Source: Pseudodesulfovibrio profundus (GTDB taxonomy: Bacteria > Desulfobacterota > Desulfovibrionia > Desulfovibrionales > Desulfovibrionaceae). From it: a stretch of DNA of 64,000 nucleotides. A program made the translations under genes and the position numbers. The DNA is taken from contig NZ_LT907975.1 in NCBI RefSeq assembly GCF_900217235.1, positions 898,501-962,500 of the forward strand, read 5' to 3'. This document shows positions 43,973 through 53,149 of this stretch, in pieces. Below the pieces are notes generated by a model. That model searched no databases, was not told where the DNA came from, and saw nothing but the letters and a program-made list of their open reading frames with translations. How positions within the stretch are numbered: the stretch's first letter is position 1; the number at the start of each line of letters is the position of its first letter.

Positions 43973-45226
43973 CTAAGCGGATTTCACTTCCTGATGATAA
44001 AGGAGCAGAGGCTCCATACCGTTGTCGACAACGGCCTGATTGATCACGCACTCACGAACTCCTGTCATTGAAGGAAGCTTGTACATGATTTCGAGCATGG
44101 TTTTTTCCAGCACGTTGCGAAGACCGCGCGCACCGGTTTTACGTTCAATCGCCTGCCGGGCAATGGCAGACATGGCATTTTCAGTAAAGCGAAGCTCGAC
44201 CTTGTCCAGATCAAACAACTTCTTGTACTGCTTCACCAGTGCATTCTTGGGCTCCTGAAGAATGCGCACCAAATCTTCTTCGGTGAGCTCTTCGAGCGCT
44301 GTCTGCACAGGAATACGGCCAATGAACTCAGGAATAAGACCGAACTTGATCAAATCCATAGGCTCAGAATGAGCAAGGGATTCACTCATGTTCATCTCTT
44401 TCTTGGCTTCAACCTTGGCACCAAATCCCATGCCGGAACCGGATTTTCGCTTCTGTACAATGGTATCCAGGCCAATGAATGCTCCACCGAGGATAAACAG
44501 GATATTCGAGGTGTCCATGCGAATAAACTCCTGCTGCGGATGCTTTCTGCCACCCTTGGGAGGAATGTTCGCCTCGGTTCCTTCGATAATTTTCAACAGA
44601 GCCTGCTGTACGCCTTCACCGGAGACATCTCGGGTGATTGAAGGAGAATCGCCCTTACGGGCCACCTTGTCGATTTCATCGATATAAATGATACCACGAC
44701 TAGCCGAATCAATATCATAATCTGCATTCTGCAGAAGCTGCACAAGGATATTCTCGACATCTTCGCCAACATATCCTGCTTCGGTAAGCGTAGTTGCGTC
44801 AGCGATGGCAAATGGAACCTTAAGGACCCGAGCCAGTGTTTGAGCGAGCAACGTCTTACCAGAGCCTGTAGGCCCGATGAGCAGGATATTGGACTTATCG
44901 ATCTCTACGTCGTCGGCATTCTTGTTAGCTGCGGCGTAGAAAACACGCTTGTAGTGGTTGTGAACAGCCACCGAGAGAATCTTCTTGGCCTGCTCCTGAC
45001 CTATGACATATTCATCAAGAAGGGCCTTGATCTCCTGGGGAGGCAGCAAGCGCCCGTCTTCGAACTCCTCACTGATGGTCTCCTGAGCCATAATGTCGTT
45101 ACAAAGCGAAACGCACTCGTCGCAGATATACACATCTGGTCCGGCGATCAGGCGTTGTACATCCACCTGTGTTTTTCCGCAAAACGAACAGCTCAGTTCA
45201 GAGGATTTTTGTTCATTCTCAGCCAT
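43973..45226 (-). CDS. clpX: ATP-dependent Clp protease ATP-binding subunit ClpX
   Basis: A 417-residue ClpX. The N-terminal zinc-binding domain has CSFCGK and CDEC cysteine pairs. The AAA+ domain has Walker A GPTGSGKT, and the IGF-type ClpP-docking loop lies further on. It recognises tagged substrates and feeds them to ClpP. It begins 2 nt after the clpP stop, so the two are coupled. A 128-bp gap to lon shows no terminator. Confidence 0.97.
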   Translation of the reverse strand: MAENEQKSSELSCSFCGKTQVDVQRLIAGPDVYICDECVSLCNDIMAQETISEEFEDGRLLPPQEIKALLDEYVIGQEQAKKILSVAVHNHYKRVFYAAANKNADDVEIDKSNILLIGPTGSGKTLLAQTLARVLKVPFAIADATTLTEAGYVGEDVENILVQLLQNADYDIDSASRGIIYIDEIDKVARKGDSPSITRDVSGEGVQQALLKIIEGTEANIPPKGGRKHPQQEFIRMDTSNILFILGGAFIGLDTIVQKRKSGSGMGFGAKVEAKKEMNMSESLAHSEPMDLIKFGLIPEFIGRIPVQTALEELTEEDLVRILQEPKNALVKQYKKLFDLDKVELRFTENAMSAIARQAIERKTGARGLRNVLEKTMLEIMYKLPSMTGVRECVINQAVVDNGMEPLLLYHQEVKSA

Positions 45227-45228
45227 AT

Positions 45229-45846
45229 CTACTTACCTTTTTCGTCCTTTTCTTCAGTCGCATCAGAGCGGGATCGCATCACCTTGTCGATGATACCGTA
45301 CTCCATGGCTTCCTTGGCGCTCATGAAGAAGTCTCGTTCCGTGTCCTTTCTGATCTTTTCAATATCCTGACCTGTATGATCGGCCAAAATGTCATTCAAT
45401 TCATCACGAAGTCTGAGAATCTCCTGCGCATGGATATGGATATCAGAAGCCTGCCCCTGGGCTCCACCAAGAGGCTGATGGATCATGATTCTACTGTGCG
45501 GCAACGCATAACGCATGCCTGCTTCACCGGCTCCCAGCAAAAGGGCGCCCATGCTTGCAGCCTGTCCAAGGCAAAGTGTCGCCACCGGAGCAGAAATGTA
45601 TTGCATAGTATCATAAATCGCCATTCCGGCTGAAACGGATCCACCGGGGGAATTGATATACATGTAAATTTCCTTTTCCGGATCTTCTGACTCCAGGAAA
45701 AGCAACTGAGCGCAGATCAAGCTGGCAACATTGTCGTCAATAGCACTGCCGAGAAGGATGATCCGGTCTTTGAGAAGTCGGGAGTAAATGTCGTAAGCGC
45801 GTTCTGTACGACCGGTCGTTTCGATGACCATCGGGATGGCGACCAT
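45229..45846 (-). CDS. clpP: ATP-dependent Clp protease proteolytic subunit ClpP
   Basis: A 205-residue ClpP with the catalytic triad Ser98 (GQAASMG), His123 ([11 protein letters not shown]) and Asp172. It forms the double heptamer ring that works with ClpX here and with ClpA encoded at 11-13 kb. GGAG lies 6 nt before the ATG. An IS1595-like element inserted 112 bp upstream may have moved or replaced promoter sequence; the ancestral distance to tig was about 0.7 kb shorter. Confidence 0.97.
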   Translation of the reverse strand: MVAIPMVIETTGRTERAYDIYSRLLKDRIILLGSAIDDNVASLICAQLLFLESEDPEKEIYMYINSPGGSVSAGMAIYDTMQYISAPVATLCLGQAASMGALLLGAGEAGMRYALPHSRIMIHQPLGGAQGQASDIHIHAQEILRLRDELNDILADHTGQDIEKIRKDTERDFFMSAKEAMEYGIIDKVMRSRSDATEEKDEKGK

Positions 45847-45957
45847 GCATGTCTCCTTGAAAAGCTTTAATGTTTATCATTTAGCGCGCCAGAACCCTCT
45901 TGCAGTGTGGACATGATTTATTGTCCTCAGGGTCAGACACGCTTATTATTAGAATTA

Positions 45958-46666
45958 GGGGCTGTACCAGATAACTAGCCCATATGTCTTCTAACCCACT
46001 GTTTCAGTTGTTTAAACTGGCTTCGCGGATTGCTGTTATTAAAACGCCACTCGCATTCCTTTAAAAACAGAGAAAAATGCTTGGTTGGAATGCCGTTGAA
46101 TTTCCTCATATGGCGTTTGGCCTGGTTCCAAAAATTCTCGATTCCATTGATGTGGTTGTGGCTATCTGCAAACAGCTTCGAGTGGTTGATTCGGAAGTGT
46201 TTGAACGCTGACACATCAAGGACATTGTAGCCATACCAGCAGTCCGAGTAAACCACACTGTCTGGCTGGATTCTTTCCTGAATAATGGGAAGCAAGGTTT
46301 TACCTTTCGCATCAGGAATCACCTGTGTATAGACCTTCCCGCCCCTTTTAAGGATTCCAAAAACAGGAACCTTACCAGCCGCCCCACGTCCTCTTTTGCC
46401 CTTTCGCTTGCCACCGAAGTAGCTCTCATCGACCTCAAATTCGCCAAAATCCATCCCTTCACAGGACTCTTCTACCGCTATGATTTCCCGGAGCCGGTGA
46501 AAGTAATAGGCGGCTGTTTTGACGTTCACACCAACCAGATCGGCAGCGCAACGAGCTGTCGTGCCAGCCACAAAATGTTCGATTAAACGAAGCTGCTTGT
46601 CCTTGCTCAAACGACTTTTTCGCATTGCCATACCGATAACCCAAAGGAGTTATCTGGTACAGCCCC
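45958..46666 (-). mobile_element. IS1595-like insertion sequence (709 bp), copy 1
   Basis: Bounded by perfect 19-bp inverted repeats (ggggctgtaccagataact at 45958-45976 and inverted at 46648-46666). An 8-bp target duplication TAGAATTA is at 45950-45957 and 46667-46674, as expected for this family. A second copy with identical ends and transposase lies in the opposite orientation at 56142. Confidence 0.95.
45975..46631 (-). CDS. IS1595-family (ISXO2-like) transposase, copy 1
   Basis: A 218-residue transposase. An N-terminal helix-turn-helix region (RLSKDKQLRLIEHFVAGTTAR) is followed by the ISXO2-like catalytic domain with EVDESYFGGKRKGKRGRG, YSDCWYGYN and ENFWNQAKRHMRKFNGI. The stop lies inside the left inverted repeat. 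Translation is identical to the copy at 56177, so both are presumably recent and intact. Confidence 0.93.
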   Translation of the reverse strand: MAMRKSRLSKDKQLRLIEHFVAGTTARCAADLVGVNVKTAAYYFHRLREIIAVEESCEGMDFGEFEVDESYFGGKRKGKRGRGAAGKVPVFGILKRGGKVYTQVIPDAKGKTLLPIIQERIQPDSVVYSDCWYGYNVLDVSAFKHFRINHSKLFADSHNHINGIENFWNQAKRHMRKFNGIPTKHFSLFLKECEWRFNNSNPRSQFKQLKQWVRRHMG

Positions 46667-46775
46667 TAGAATTATTATAGTATGAGACATTTCCCATTGA
46701 AGGACAAGGAGAAAATCCCCGCTACCACAGCTATAAATAGACACGTGTGCAGCATGGTCAAGGGGTAAAAAAAAG

Positions 46776-46808
46776 AAAAACGGCGACCAGGAACCCCGGG
46801 CCGCCGTT
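46776..46808 (-). terminator. Terminator after tig
   Basis: A 7-bp outer stem (46808-46802 with 46785-46779) around a GC-rich inner hairpin, with Ts on the minus strand. The IS1595 copy lies beyond it, so the insertion sits between tig and clpP without breaking tig. Confidence 0.8.
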
Positions 46809-46829
46809 AATATGCTTATTGTTGAAAAA

Positions 46830-48311
46830 CTACTCGCCTTGCTCGGCGTAGAATTTTTCAGCTCGCTCTTCCAGCTTGGCCAGAGAATAGCCTTTTGCGG
46901 TGGACTCTTTGATGCCCAGGTTGGCAACGGCCCATTCAACGGCTTCAGCCTTGCTGGCGAAACGCCCCTCACCTTCATCAGCTTCGTTTTTCTCGGCAGA
47001 AGCAGGCTTGCTACCGGCTGCCGGAGGATCGATTTCCTTGACCTCGGCTGCATCATAAATGAGCTCGGAAGCCTTGTCGCACAGAAGGCGATCTTTCAGA
47101 GGCACGATGAGGTTGTTGTCCTCGTAGTACTTCTTGAGTTCGTGAAGCGGCTGGCGAGTCTGCATTGCCAACTGAGTCAGGGTCGCTTCGATCTCTTCGG
47201 GAGAGATATCCAGGCCTTCCTCAGCGGCTACAGCCAGCAGGAATATCTCGGATTTAACAGTAGACTCAGCTTCAGCCTTGAATCCATCACGGATTTCCTT
47301 CAGGCTTTTACCCAAAGACTGAAGCCCCTTGCCCTGACGATCCAGTTTGTACTCCAGGTCCTGAACAAGACGATCAATACGATCTTCAACCATTGCAGGA
47401 GGCAGCGGGAAGTCTTTGATGCCTTCGATGAGCTGAGACAGAAGCTGAGACTGGGCAGCAGACTTGTTCATCTGCTTGCGCTGGTTCATGTAGGACTCTT
47501 CAATGCCCTTACGCATGGTTTCAACATCGCTGAAGCCAGCCTTCTTGGCAACTTGGTCGTTCATCTCAGGAGTGATCCGCTCTTTGACCGCGTGCAGTTT
47601 GCACTTCATGGTCACAGTCTGACCTGCGAGATTTTCATTGATAAAATCGGAGGGGAAGGTGATTTCAGTTTCGCCACTCTCACCAGTGGTAAGAGTTTTG
47701 ACCAGCTCTTCAAACTCAGGCAAGGACTGGCCCTGTCCGAGAAGCAGGTCAAAGTTTTCAGCCTGAATGCCTTCGACAACCTTATCACCCTGGTAGGCGC
47801 CGAAAGTCACAGTTGCAACTTCGCCGTCTTTAGGAGGACGAACGTCCTCGATCACTTTAACTTCGGCATTGTTTTCAAGGATGCGACCTTCAACTTCGGC
47901 AATTTCTGCTTCGGTTACTTCAGCCTTGACTTCCTCAACGCTCAAACCTCTGTACTCAGGGAGATCAAGCTTGGGAGCCACTTCGAATTCAATGGCGTAT
48001 TTAAAATCGGTGTCGCGTTCCAGTTCCTTCGCATCAACATCAATGCGGGACATGGGCTGCATGGACAAACCGCTCATGATTTCGTTGATCTGATAGTTGA
48101 TGAGATCCGTGGTGGCCTCACTATAGACCTGCTTGCGGTATTTGGATTCAACGACAGAGGACGGCACCTTGCCTTTCCGGAACCCCTTCACATCTGCCTG
48201 CATACGATACAGGGCAATGGTAGTGGTAAGTGCGGCGTTAACCTCTTCAGCCGGTACTTCCACCGTAATTTTCCGTTTTACCGGGGAAATTTCTTCTACA
48301 TTGTATTCCAT
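46830..48311 (-). CDS. tig: Trigger factor with C-terminal extension
   Basis: A 493-residue trigger factor, longer than the usual about 430. The N-terminal ribosome-binding domain, with a conserved GFRKGKVP motif near residue 43, is followed by an FKBP-type PPIase domain and the C-terminal chaperone arms. The last ~70 residues are extra: an acidic, Ala/Pro-rich linker (about 421-449) and a compact helical tail (FASKAEAVEWAVANLGIK to the end). It binds nascent chains on the ribosome. It heads the quality-control group with clpP, clpX and lon. Confidence 0.93.
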   Translation of the reverse strand: MEYNVEEISPVKRKITVEVPAEEVNAALTTTIALYRMQADVKGFRKGKVPSSVVESKYRKQVYSEATTDLINYQINEIMSGLSMQPMSRIDVDAKELERDTDFKYAIEFEVAPKLDLPEYRGLSVEEVKAEVTEAEIAEVEGRILENNAEVKVIEDVRPPKDGEVATVTFGAYQGDKVVEGIQAENFDLLLGQGQSLPEFEELVKTLTTGESGETEITFPSDFINENLAGQTVTMKCKLHAVKERITPEMNDQVAKKAGFSDVETMRKGIEESYMNQRKQMNKSAAQSQLLSQLIEGIKDFPLPPAMVEDRIDRLVQDLEYKLDRQGKGLQSLGKSLKEIRDGFKAEAESTVKSEIFLLAVAAEEGLDISPEEIEATLTQLAMQTRQPLHELKKYYEDNNLIVPLKDRLLCDKASELIYDAAEVKEIDPPAAGSKPASAEKNEADEGEGRFASKAEAVEWAVANLGIKESTAKGYSLAKLEERAEKFYAEQGE

Positions 48312-48360
48312 GACGACCTATCCTCCTGAACACCCTACTGGTGCGTAATATTGCAATTCC

Positions 48361-48445
48361 TGGTGCGGGCGGAGGGACTCGAACCCCCAAACCCTGAGGT
48401 ACCAGATCCTAAATCTGGCGCGTTTACCAATTCCGCCACGCCCGC
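48361..48445 (-). tRNA. tRNA-Leu (anticodon UAG)
   Basis: An 85-nt class II tRNA on the minus strand with encoded CCA. The acceptor stem pairs GCGGGCG with CGCCCGC, the anticodon loop TTTAGGA gives UAG, which reads CUA and related leucine codons, and a T-arm (GGTTCGAGTCC) is present. A good promoter lies just upstream. Confidence 0.95.
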
Positions 48446-48459
48446 AAAAAGAACGTGCT

Positions 48460-48488
48460 TATTAAGCAAGCTCCACGCAATATGTCAA
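48460..48488 (-). promoter_or_regulatory. Sigma-70 type promoter of tRNA-Leu
   Basis: On the minus strand TTGACA (48488-48483) is followed after 17 nt by TTAATA (48465-48460; TAATAA overlaps at 18 nt). Transcription would start about 7 nt before the tRNA. Confidence 0.75.
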
Positions 48489-48534
48489 CCTTCCACAGCA
48501 CTAAACAGCAGAAACAGTGCTCAGATTGCCATTT

Positions 48535-49902
48535 TTACTGCTGTTTCGATACCAATTCAGCTAATTTCAGCAACAATCGTTGCAGGCGAGCGCCATCCTT
48601 TTCCAATATATAAACCCTGGATTCACACCCCATATCTCCAGGATCGACGATGATTCGAACCTCATCAGGGGACGCGTGTTTCTTGAGCCCTTCATAGGCT
48701 CCCCACTCCACGCAGGCTCCATGATCATTTGAGAGATAATCCGGTTTGAGCTTTCGCTCGATCCACATGACCTCGGTGTCCAAATCGTGTAGCACTCGTT
48801 TCAGAGGAGTATTCCCGGATACACTCACGCCACAGGCAAGCTGGTCATTGAAACGTCGCACAGCCAACAGAGCCTTGCTGACCGCCTGCTCCACCCCAAA
48901 TTCAGGAGCTCCTGCAACAAACACCTGGCCCGTATGCGAGGAAATAAGCCCACCAGAGAAGGAAGCAACATCCGAAAGGACATCAGCATAAGGGATCGAA
49001 GCCGCAATATTGCTTTTTTCAGCCCCCAACAGCCTTTCAAGCTGTGTTTCTTGTATCCACCGAGCGATTTGCTCCACTTCTTTCAAGACAGTGCTTCGCG
49101 CCGTTTCCTTGATCCAGGGAGCGATGTGGTTGGGAGGCCCTCCTCCTTCTCCAAGGCGATATGCCGCCCGTAATGCGAGATGGAGATAACGCTGAGCACG
49201 CTGAATGGCGGCTGCCCGACTCTTACCTTGAGCCAATCCAGTGGCAATTGCTGCAGACAATGTGCAGCCCGTTCCATGGGTATTTGGTGTGTCTACACGC
49301 TGCTGAATAAAAGGAATGGGCTCTTTGCCAGACTCAACAAACCAGTCGGTAATAGCCCATGATTTGGAATGCCCACCTTTGATCAAAACACTTTTAGGGC
49401 CCATTTTGAGAAGCACTTCCGCGACCTGGAACACATCATCACGGTCGTTGATGGTTAGCCCAGTAAACAGTTCGGCCTCAGGAATATTTGGTGTCAGTAT
49501 GTCAGCGAGGGGGAAAATTTTGCGAACCATCGCGTCAACAGCGTCATCTTTGAGCAACTTGGCTCCTGATGTTGCAACGCAGACCGGATCGACGACCAAC
49601 GGCATACCGGCCCTGGAAAGCAAGGGAGCTATCTCGCTGATGATACCCTCAGAAAAAAGCATACCTGTTTTTACAGCATCAACTGAAATATCACTCAATA
49701 CTGTTCGCAACTGCTCGGCCACGAAAACAGGAGGTGGAGCATGGATATCGGTCACAGCTGCGGTGTTTTGCGCTGTGAGTGCAGTCAACACACTTGCGCC
49801 ATAACAACCCAGCATACTGATAGTTTTCAAGTCTGCCTGAATCCCGGCACCTCCGCCCGAATCCGATCCGGCTACAGTCAAAACACATGGCGTCCTGCCC
49901 AT
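48535..49902 (-). CDS. ThiD-ThiN fusion: HMP-phosphate kinase with thiamine-phosphate synthase-like domain
   Basis: A 455-residue two-domain protein. Residues 1-260 are a ThiD-type ribokinase-fold kinase (AGSDSGGGAGIQADLKT near the start, and the anion-hole NTHGTGCTLSAAIA near residue 212). Residues about 285-450 are a ThiN domain (FVAGAPEFGVEQAVSKALLAVRRFN, EWGAYEGL, YILEKDGARLQRLLL). ThiD phosphorylates HMP-P; ThiN joins HMP-PP to the thiazole phosphate, as ThiE does. So the fusion could carry out the last three steps up to thiamine phosphate. ThiN domains in some proteins are regulatory, which is the alternative. A terminator-like hairpin ends 14 nt before its ATG. Confidence 0.88.
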   Translation of the reverse strand: MGRTPCVLTVAGSDSGGGAGIQADLKTISMLGCYGASVLTALTAQNTAAVTDIHAPPPVFVAEQLRTVLSDISVDAVKTGMLFSEGIISEIAPLLSRAGMPLVVDPVCVATSGAKLLKDDAVDAMVRKIFPLADILTPNIPEAELFTGLTINDRDDVFQVAEVLLKMGPKSVLIKGGHSKSWAITDWFVESGKEPIPFIQQRVDTPNTHGTGCTLSAAIATGLAQGKSRAAAIQRAQRYLHLALRAAYRLGEGGGPPNHIAPWIKETARSTVLKEVEQIARWIQETQLERLLGAEKSNIAASIPYADVLSDVASFSGGLISSHTGQVFVAGAPEFGVEQAVSKALLAVRRFNDQLACGVSVSGNTPLKRVLHDLDTEVMWIERKLKPDYLSNDHGACVEWGAYEGLKKHASPDEVRIIVDPGDMGCESRVYILEKDGARLQRLLLKLAELVSKQQ

Positions 49903-49916
49903 ATCCTACTCCCCCC

Positions 49917-49963
49917 AAAAAAAAACGATTATCGGCAGGCGATAGCACCTACAAACGATAACC
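49917..49963 (-). terminator. Terminator or attenuator hairpin just before thiD-thiN
   Basis: On the minus strand an 8-bp stem (49963-49956 with 49934-49927, one wobble pair) stacks on an inner 7-bp GTAGGTG/CGCCTGC stem and runs into nine Ts. It lies between the hypothetical gene at 50002 and the thiD-thiN start, leaving only 14 nt for a promoter. Confidence 0.8.
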
Positions 49964-50001
49964 GCAATACGGACAGCTCAACTGACCGGATAAGGTAAAA
50001 A

Positions 50002-50430
50002 CTAGCCGCAAGAAAGCTTAACGTAATCTTCGACCGACACACCATTCCAGGCTTTGGAAACCCAGTACGCTGTAGCCCAAATCATCAACGCGGTAGCCTG
50101 CAAATCGCTAAGCCGTCTTAGTTTAACTTCAAGATTGGACTTACTTGCACCGTGCTGGATATGCACATTGTGCTCATCACACGCTTCCTCTACACGAAGC
50201 ATCAGGTAGGCCTGTTTGGACTGATTTGGTAACAGTTTCACATCTTTGTGTGATTCAAGGATTGTCTTGAGCTCTGCAACAGAGAAATCACTGGAAACAT
50301 TACGAATTGACTTAAAGAATACATCGACAGCCCAAGGCAGAATAAATTCCGCACCAGCGCTTTTTGTCTTGAAATAATCTTTAAGCCACTTTTCCTGATC
50401 TGTGGTAATTCTTGCAGCAACCTGGGGCAT
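50002..50430 (-). CDS. Hypothetical protein, 142 aa
   Basis: No family recognised. The N terminus (PQVAARITTDQEKWLKDYFKTK) is the kind of beta-alpha start seen in ribbon-helix-helix regulators, but the rest is predicted helical with paired tryptophans (IWATAYWVSKAWNG) and no clear DNA-binding motif. Three cysteines are dispersed, not in motifs. It ends before a strong hairpin terminator and is followed by thiD-thiN on the same strand. Confidence 0.55.
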   Translation of the reverse strand: MPQVAARITTDQEKWLKDYFKTKSAGAEFILPWAVDVFFKSIRNVSSDFSVAELKTILESHKDVKLLPNQSKQAYLMLRVEEACDEHNVHIQHGASKSNLEVKLRRLSDLQATALMIWATAYWVSKAWNGVSVEDYVKLSCG

Positions 50431-50547
50431 ACCCTCTCCTTAATCAAACCCGCAAACCGACTACCTTGCTCCATTTAGCAAAAAACATATAAGCGAAACA
50501 CGGCAAATAATCAAGATTTTTTCTAGAGTTTTCAGCAGCAAAAAAAA

Positions 50548-51444
50548 TTAGCCGTTGAACACTGACTTGAGTTGCCTGAACAGCGTCAGCAACAAAGCAT
50601 CAGGAGCATCATTACCATCAATATTGAGACGAACAATTTCGGTTACGACATTATTGCTGGGAGTAATCGTTTTCTTGGAAACCAAAACGATATCCTGCTG
50701 ACGCTCTTTTTTTGCATCGCTTGTCCGAACCACAAGAACCCAAGCCCCACCTTGCTCTTTCCATGAAGTCTCAACCGACATCGAATCAGACACCTTACGC
50801 TCGATAAGATGCACGAAATCCTTCAGCGTAAAATGCTTGCGCCCCTTACCTTGAACCCCCAGATACTCACCTTCCGAACATATGACGAGCGGCGAAGACA
50901 AGAATTCATTGGAAGGAAAGTTCAGGTCGCCAGCTCCGGAGCGGGCAGCAGCGACCTTGCGAAGTTCATGAATCTGCTGTTCAAGCTCTCCAAGTTGACG
51001 CTGATACATTTCTTCGGAAGCCTTGCGCTCCTTCCTGAGCTCGGCAACCTCATCACGAAGGGAACGGATTTCACTCCTGAACAACGACTGATCTTCAAGC
51101 GCTTCTGACATCTTTGAGAGAACGGCACCAATGTCCTGAGCAAAGGACTCCGCCCTTCCATTGTACAACTGATCACCTTTTTGATCAGTCGCTCTACTTC
51201 CCATTAATGCGCTAAATTTAAGGGCTAATTCTCTTTCGATTTGTTCAGTTGACCAATTGCTATTGAACATTTCACGTATCCTCCTGAATATCTCCAACAC
51301 TTCTACAGGGTAACGTTGACGCCTCCCCCCCCCTCCCTCAGAGGGGATAAATCGAGAAAACTTATCCTTATAATACACAACAGTAGAAGGCGGTATATCC
51401 AACCGCCGTCCCACTTCGCGTAAACTAATAAACCGTTTCTCCAT
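50548..51444 (-). CDS. MerR-like HTH regulator with coiled coil
   Basis: A 298-residue protein counted from ATG 51444. Residues about 4-75 are a MerR-type winged helix (FISLREVGRRLDIPPSTVVYYKDKF; RRRYP-like wing). A coiled coil follows at about 105-165, and a beta-rich C-terminal domain (about 175-295) of unknown type with no effector motif that I recognise. So it is a DNA-binding regulator with an uncharacterised sensing domain. It is preceded by a pair of inverted repeats in the 208-bp gap to the EamA gene that could be its own operator. The GTG 3 codons upstream is an alternative start. Confidence 0.75.
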   Translation of the reverse strand: MEKRFISLREVGRRLDIPPSTVVYYKDKFSRFIPSEGGGGRRQRYPVEVLEIFRRIREMFNSNWSTEQIERELALKFSALMGSRATDQKGDQLYNGRAESFAQDIGAVLSKMSEALEDQSLFRSEIRSLRDEVAELRKERKASEEMYQRQLGELEQQIHELRKVAAARSGAGDLNFPSNEFLSSPLVICSEGEYLGVQGKGRKHFTLKDFVHLIERKVSDSMSVETSWKEQGGAWVLVVRTSDAKKERQQDIVLVSKKTITPSNNVVTEIVRLNIDGNDAPDALLLTLFRQLKSVFNG

Positions 51445-51458
51445 GCTAACCACAACCT

Positions 51459-51529
51459 TTGTTGTTCACTGTTCTTCAATTAGACATAACTCGTAAAAGC
51501 AATCAGGTCAACAGCTTTTTGAACAACAA
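51459..51529. repeat. Spaced inverted repeat upstream of the MerR-like gene
   Basis: TTGTTGTTCA at 51459-51468 and its exact reverse complement at 51520-51529, 61 bp centre to centre (about six helical turns). A plausible autoregulatory operator, untested. No ORF is supported in 51445-51652. Confidence 0.45.
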
Positions 51530-52223
51530 TGATCAACTCACTGCTCATTTTTTTAAATGGATAGCATCACCCCAATCAAAGGAACACTTTTCCAAGAGAC
51601 TGACATTCCAAAGCTGAAACGTTAGCGACAACAATAAGGATGTTAAACAAGATTAGGAATTGGGCGCCCCTTTCGGTCGATCACGCAACCCAAGTGTACC
51701 CAAGAAAATGAACACCGCTCCAATCAATGCCAAGAGGTTTGGCAACTCTGAAAAGAACAACACTCCCCAGATAATGGCAAAAACTATTTGGAAATACCCA
51801 ACCGCACTTCCCCGCCCGGCTGTTTCCATCGCCAGCCCTCTGGTCATGAAATACTGACCAAAATGAGTAAGCACTCCAATAGCTATGAGGATTAACCAAA
51901 GCTCCCAAGATCCCCACACCCAGTCCTGTATGGCAAAATAAACGGTTCCAACAAAGGTGCACAAATTCAGATAAAAAACTGGAGAAAGTGCGATCTCTTT
52001 GTGTCCCAAGGCTCGAACAGTAACCATAGCCCCAGCAGAAAAACACGCTCCAACCAATGCGGAGACAACTCCCATAAAAGGGAGAGATCCACCACTCTCA
52101 AAGAAAAATGAAGGCTGCGCCACCAAAAGAACTCTGCGCCTCCCCCCATCCTTTGGACCACTGATCGGCCATTTTAAGGTGGAGTCCTGCGTCCGAGTTT
52201 GTGCCTCCGTGGAGGCGGTTCGC

Positions 52224-52300
52224 CGCAGCCGTTGTGGAGCGTAGCCCGTCCCCGCAGGGGCGGCCCGAAGGGCCGAGGGCGGAGCGGAGCAACGGCTGCG
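52224..52300 (-). other. Folded non-coding element 3' of orfB, copy A
   Basis: Closing arms CGCAGCCGTTG (52224-52234) and CAACGGCTGCG (52290-52300) are a perfect 11-bp pair. Inside are further hairpins, including CGGCCC-GAA-GGGCCG at 52261-52275. It starts 8 nt after the orfB stop on the transcribed strand. Copy B shows a compensatory change in the arms. Confidence 0.7.
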
Positions 52301-52307
52301 AGCCAAG

Positions 52308-53078
52308 TCAATGAACATTCAGGTTGCCTCTGTATACGGCAGCGGGAGTTCTTTTGTCCAACGACGAATGTCCGCGCTCTTCGTTGTAATACCGAAAATA
52401 GCGCGTAAGCCCATGGTATAGCTCGATTCCATCAGAATACGCCTTGGGGTAAACATCCTCGTATTTCACCGTCCACCACAACCGCTCGATAAATACGTTG
52501 TCGATTGCACGGCCTTTGCCGTCCATGCTGATTGCAATGCCCTTGCTCTGCAAAACGCCGGTAAATTCACGGCTCGTGAATTGCGCTCCCTGGTCCGTAT
52601 TGAACATCTCTGGCGTGGAGATGCGCAATGCCTTGCTCAGTGCGTCCACGCAAAACGAACTGTCCATGGAATTTGACAGTTCCCAAGCCAATACGAATCG
52701 GCTCCACCAGTCAATCACTGCCACCAGATACAGAAAGCCGCGCTGCATGGGGATGTAGGTGATGTCAGCACTCCAGACTTGATTCTTTCGCTCAATGGCA
52801 ACTCCTTTCAGCAGATAAGGAAACACGGGATGCTCCGGGTTGGGGACACTCGTATGCGGCCCTGGAGTAATCGCTTGCAAGCCCATCAGCTGCATCAGTC
52901 GCTCAACTCGCTTGTGGTTGATCTGATGGCCTTGTGTCTTCAGCCAATCCGTCATGCGCGGCGAGCCGTAATCCGGCTGACGCAGATACTGCTCGTCGAT
53001 GAGACGCATCAAGGCCAAGTTCTCATCGGACTCGGCTGCAGGTTTGTAGTAAAACCCCGAGCGGGAAATGCCTGCCAA
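52308..53078 (-). CDS. IS3-family transposase OrfB, copy A
   Basis: A DDE integrase-type OrfB. The catalytic residues lie in VWSADITYIPM (Asp), NTDQGAQFTS (Asp) and DNVFIERLWWTVKYEDVYP (Glu). The stated start is a TTG (MAGISRSG); no ATG or GTG start is present upstream in this copy, so translation almost certainly enters by the -1 frameshift from orfA at the A AAA AAG site (53162-53156). The frame downstream of the slip reads straight into QWIKPDREYS and this ORF. Confidence 0.92.
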   Translation of the reverse strand: MAGISRSGFYYKPAAESDENLALMRLIDEQYLRQPDYGSPRMTDWLKTQGHQINHKRVERLMQLMGLQAITPGPHTSVPNPEHPVFPYLLKGVAIERKNQVWSADITYIPMQRGFLYLVAVIDWWSRFVLAWELSNSMDSSFCVDALSKALRISTPEMFNTDQGAQFTSREFTGVLQSKGIAISMDGKGRAIDNVFIERLWWTVKYEDVYPKAYSDGIELYHGLTRYFRYYNEERGHSSLDKRTPAAVYRGNLNVH

Positions 53079-53149
53079 CTTGCATTGCCGCCGGATGGAA
53101 TACTCCCGATCCGGTTTGATCCACTGGCGGCGTACCTCAAGCGGCAGGC

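Noticed and set aside
46812..48329. 505-codon plus-strand ORF opposite tig
   Set aside because: It is a shadow of the trigger factor reading frame; the protein has no recognisable domain and tig has clear homology.
49903..50001. TPP riboswitch before thiD-thiN
   Set aside because: The conserved TPP core was not found; only a terminator-like hairpin is seen.
51653..52318. 221-residue minus-strand ORF
   Set aside because: A chimera of the left end of IS copy A with the C-terminal half of the EamA gene; not a natural gene.
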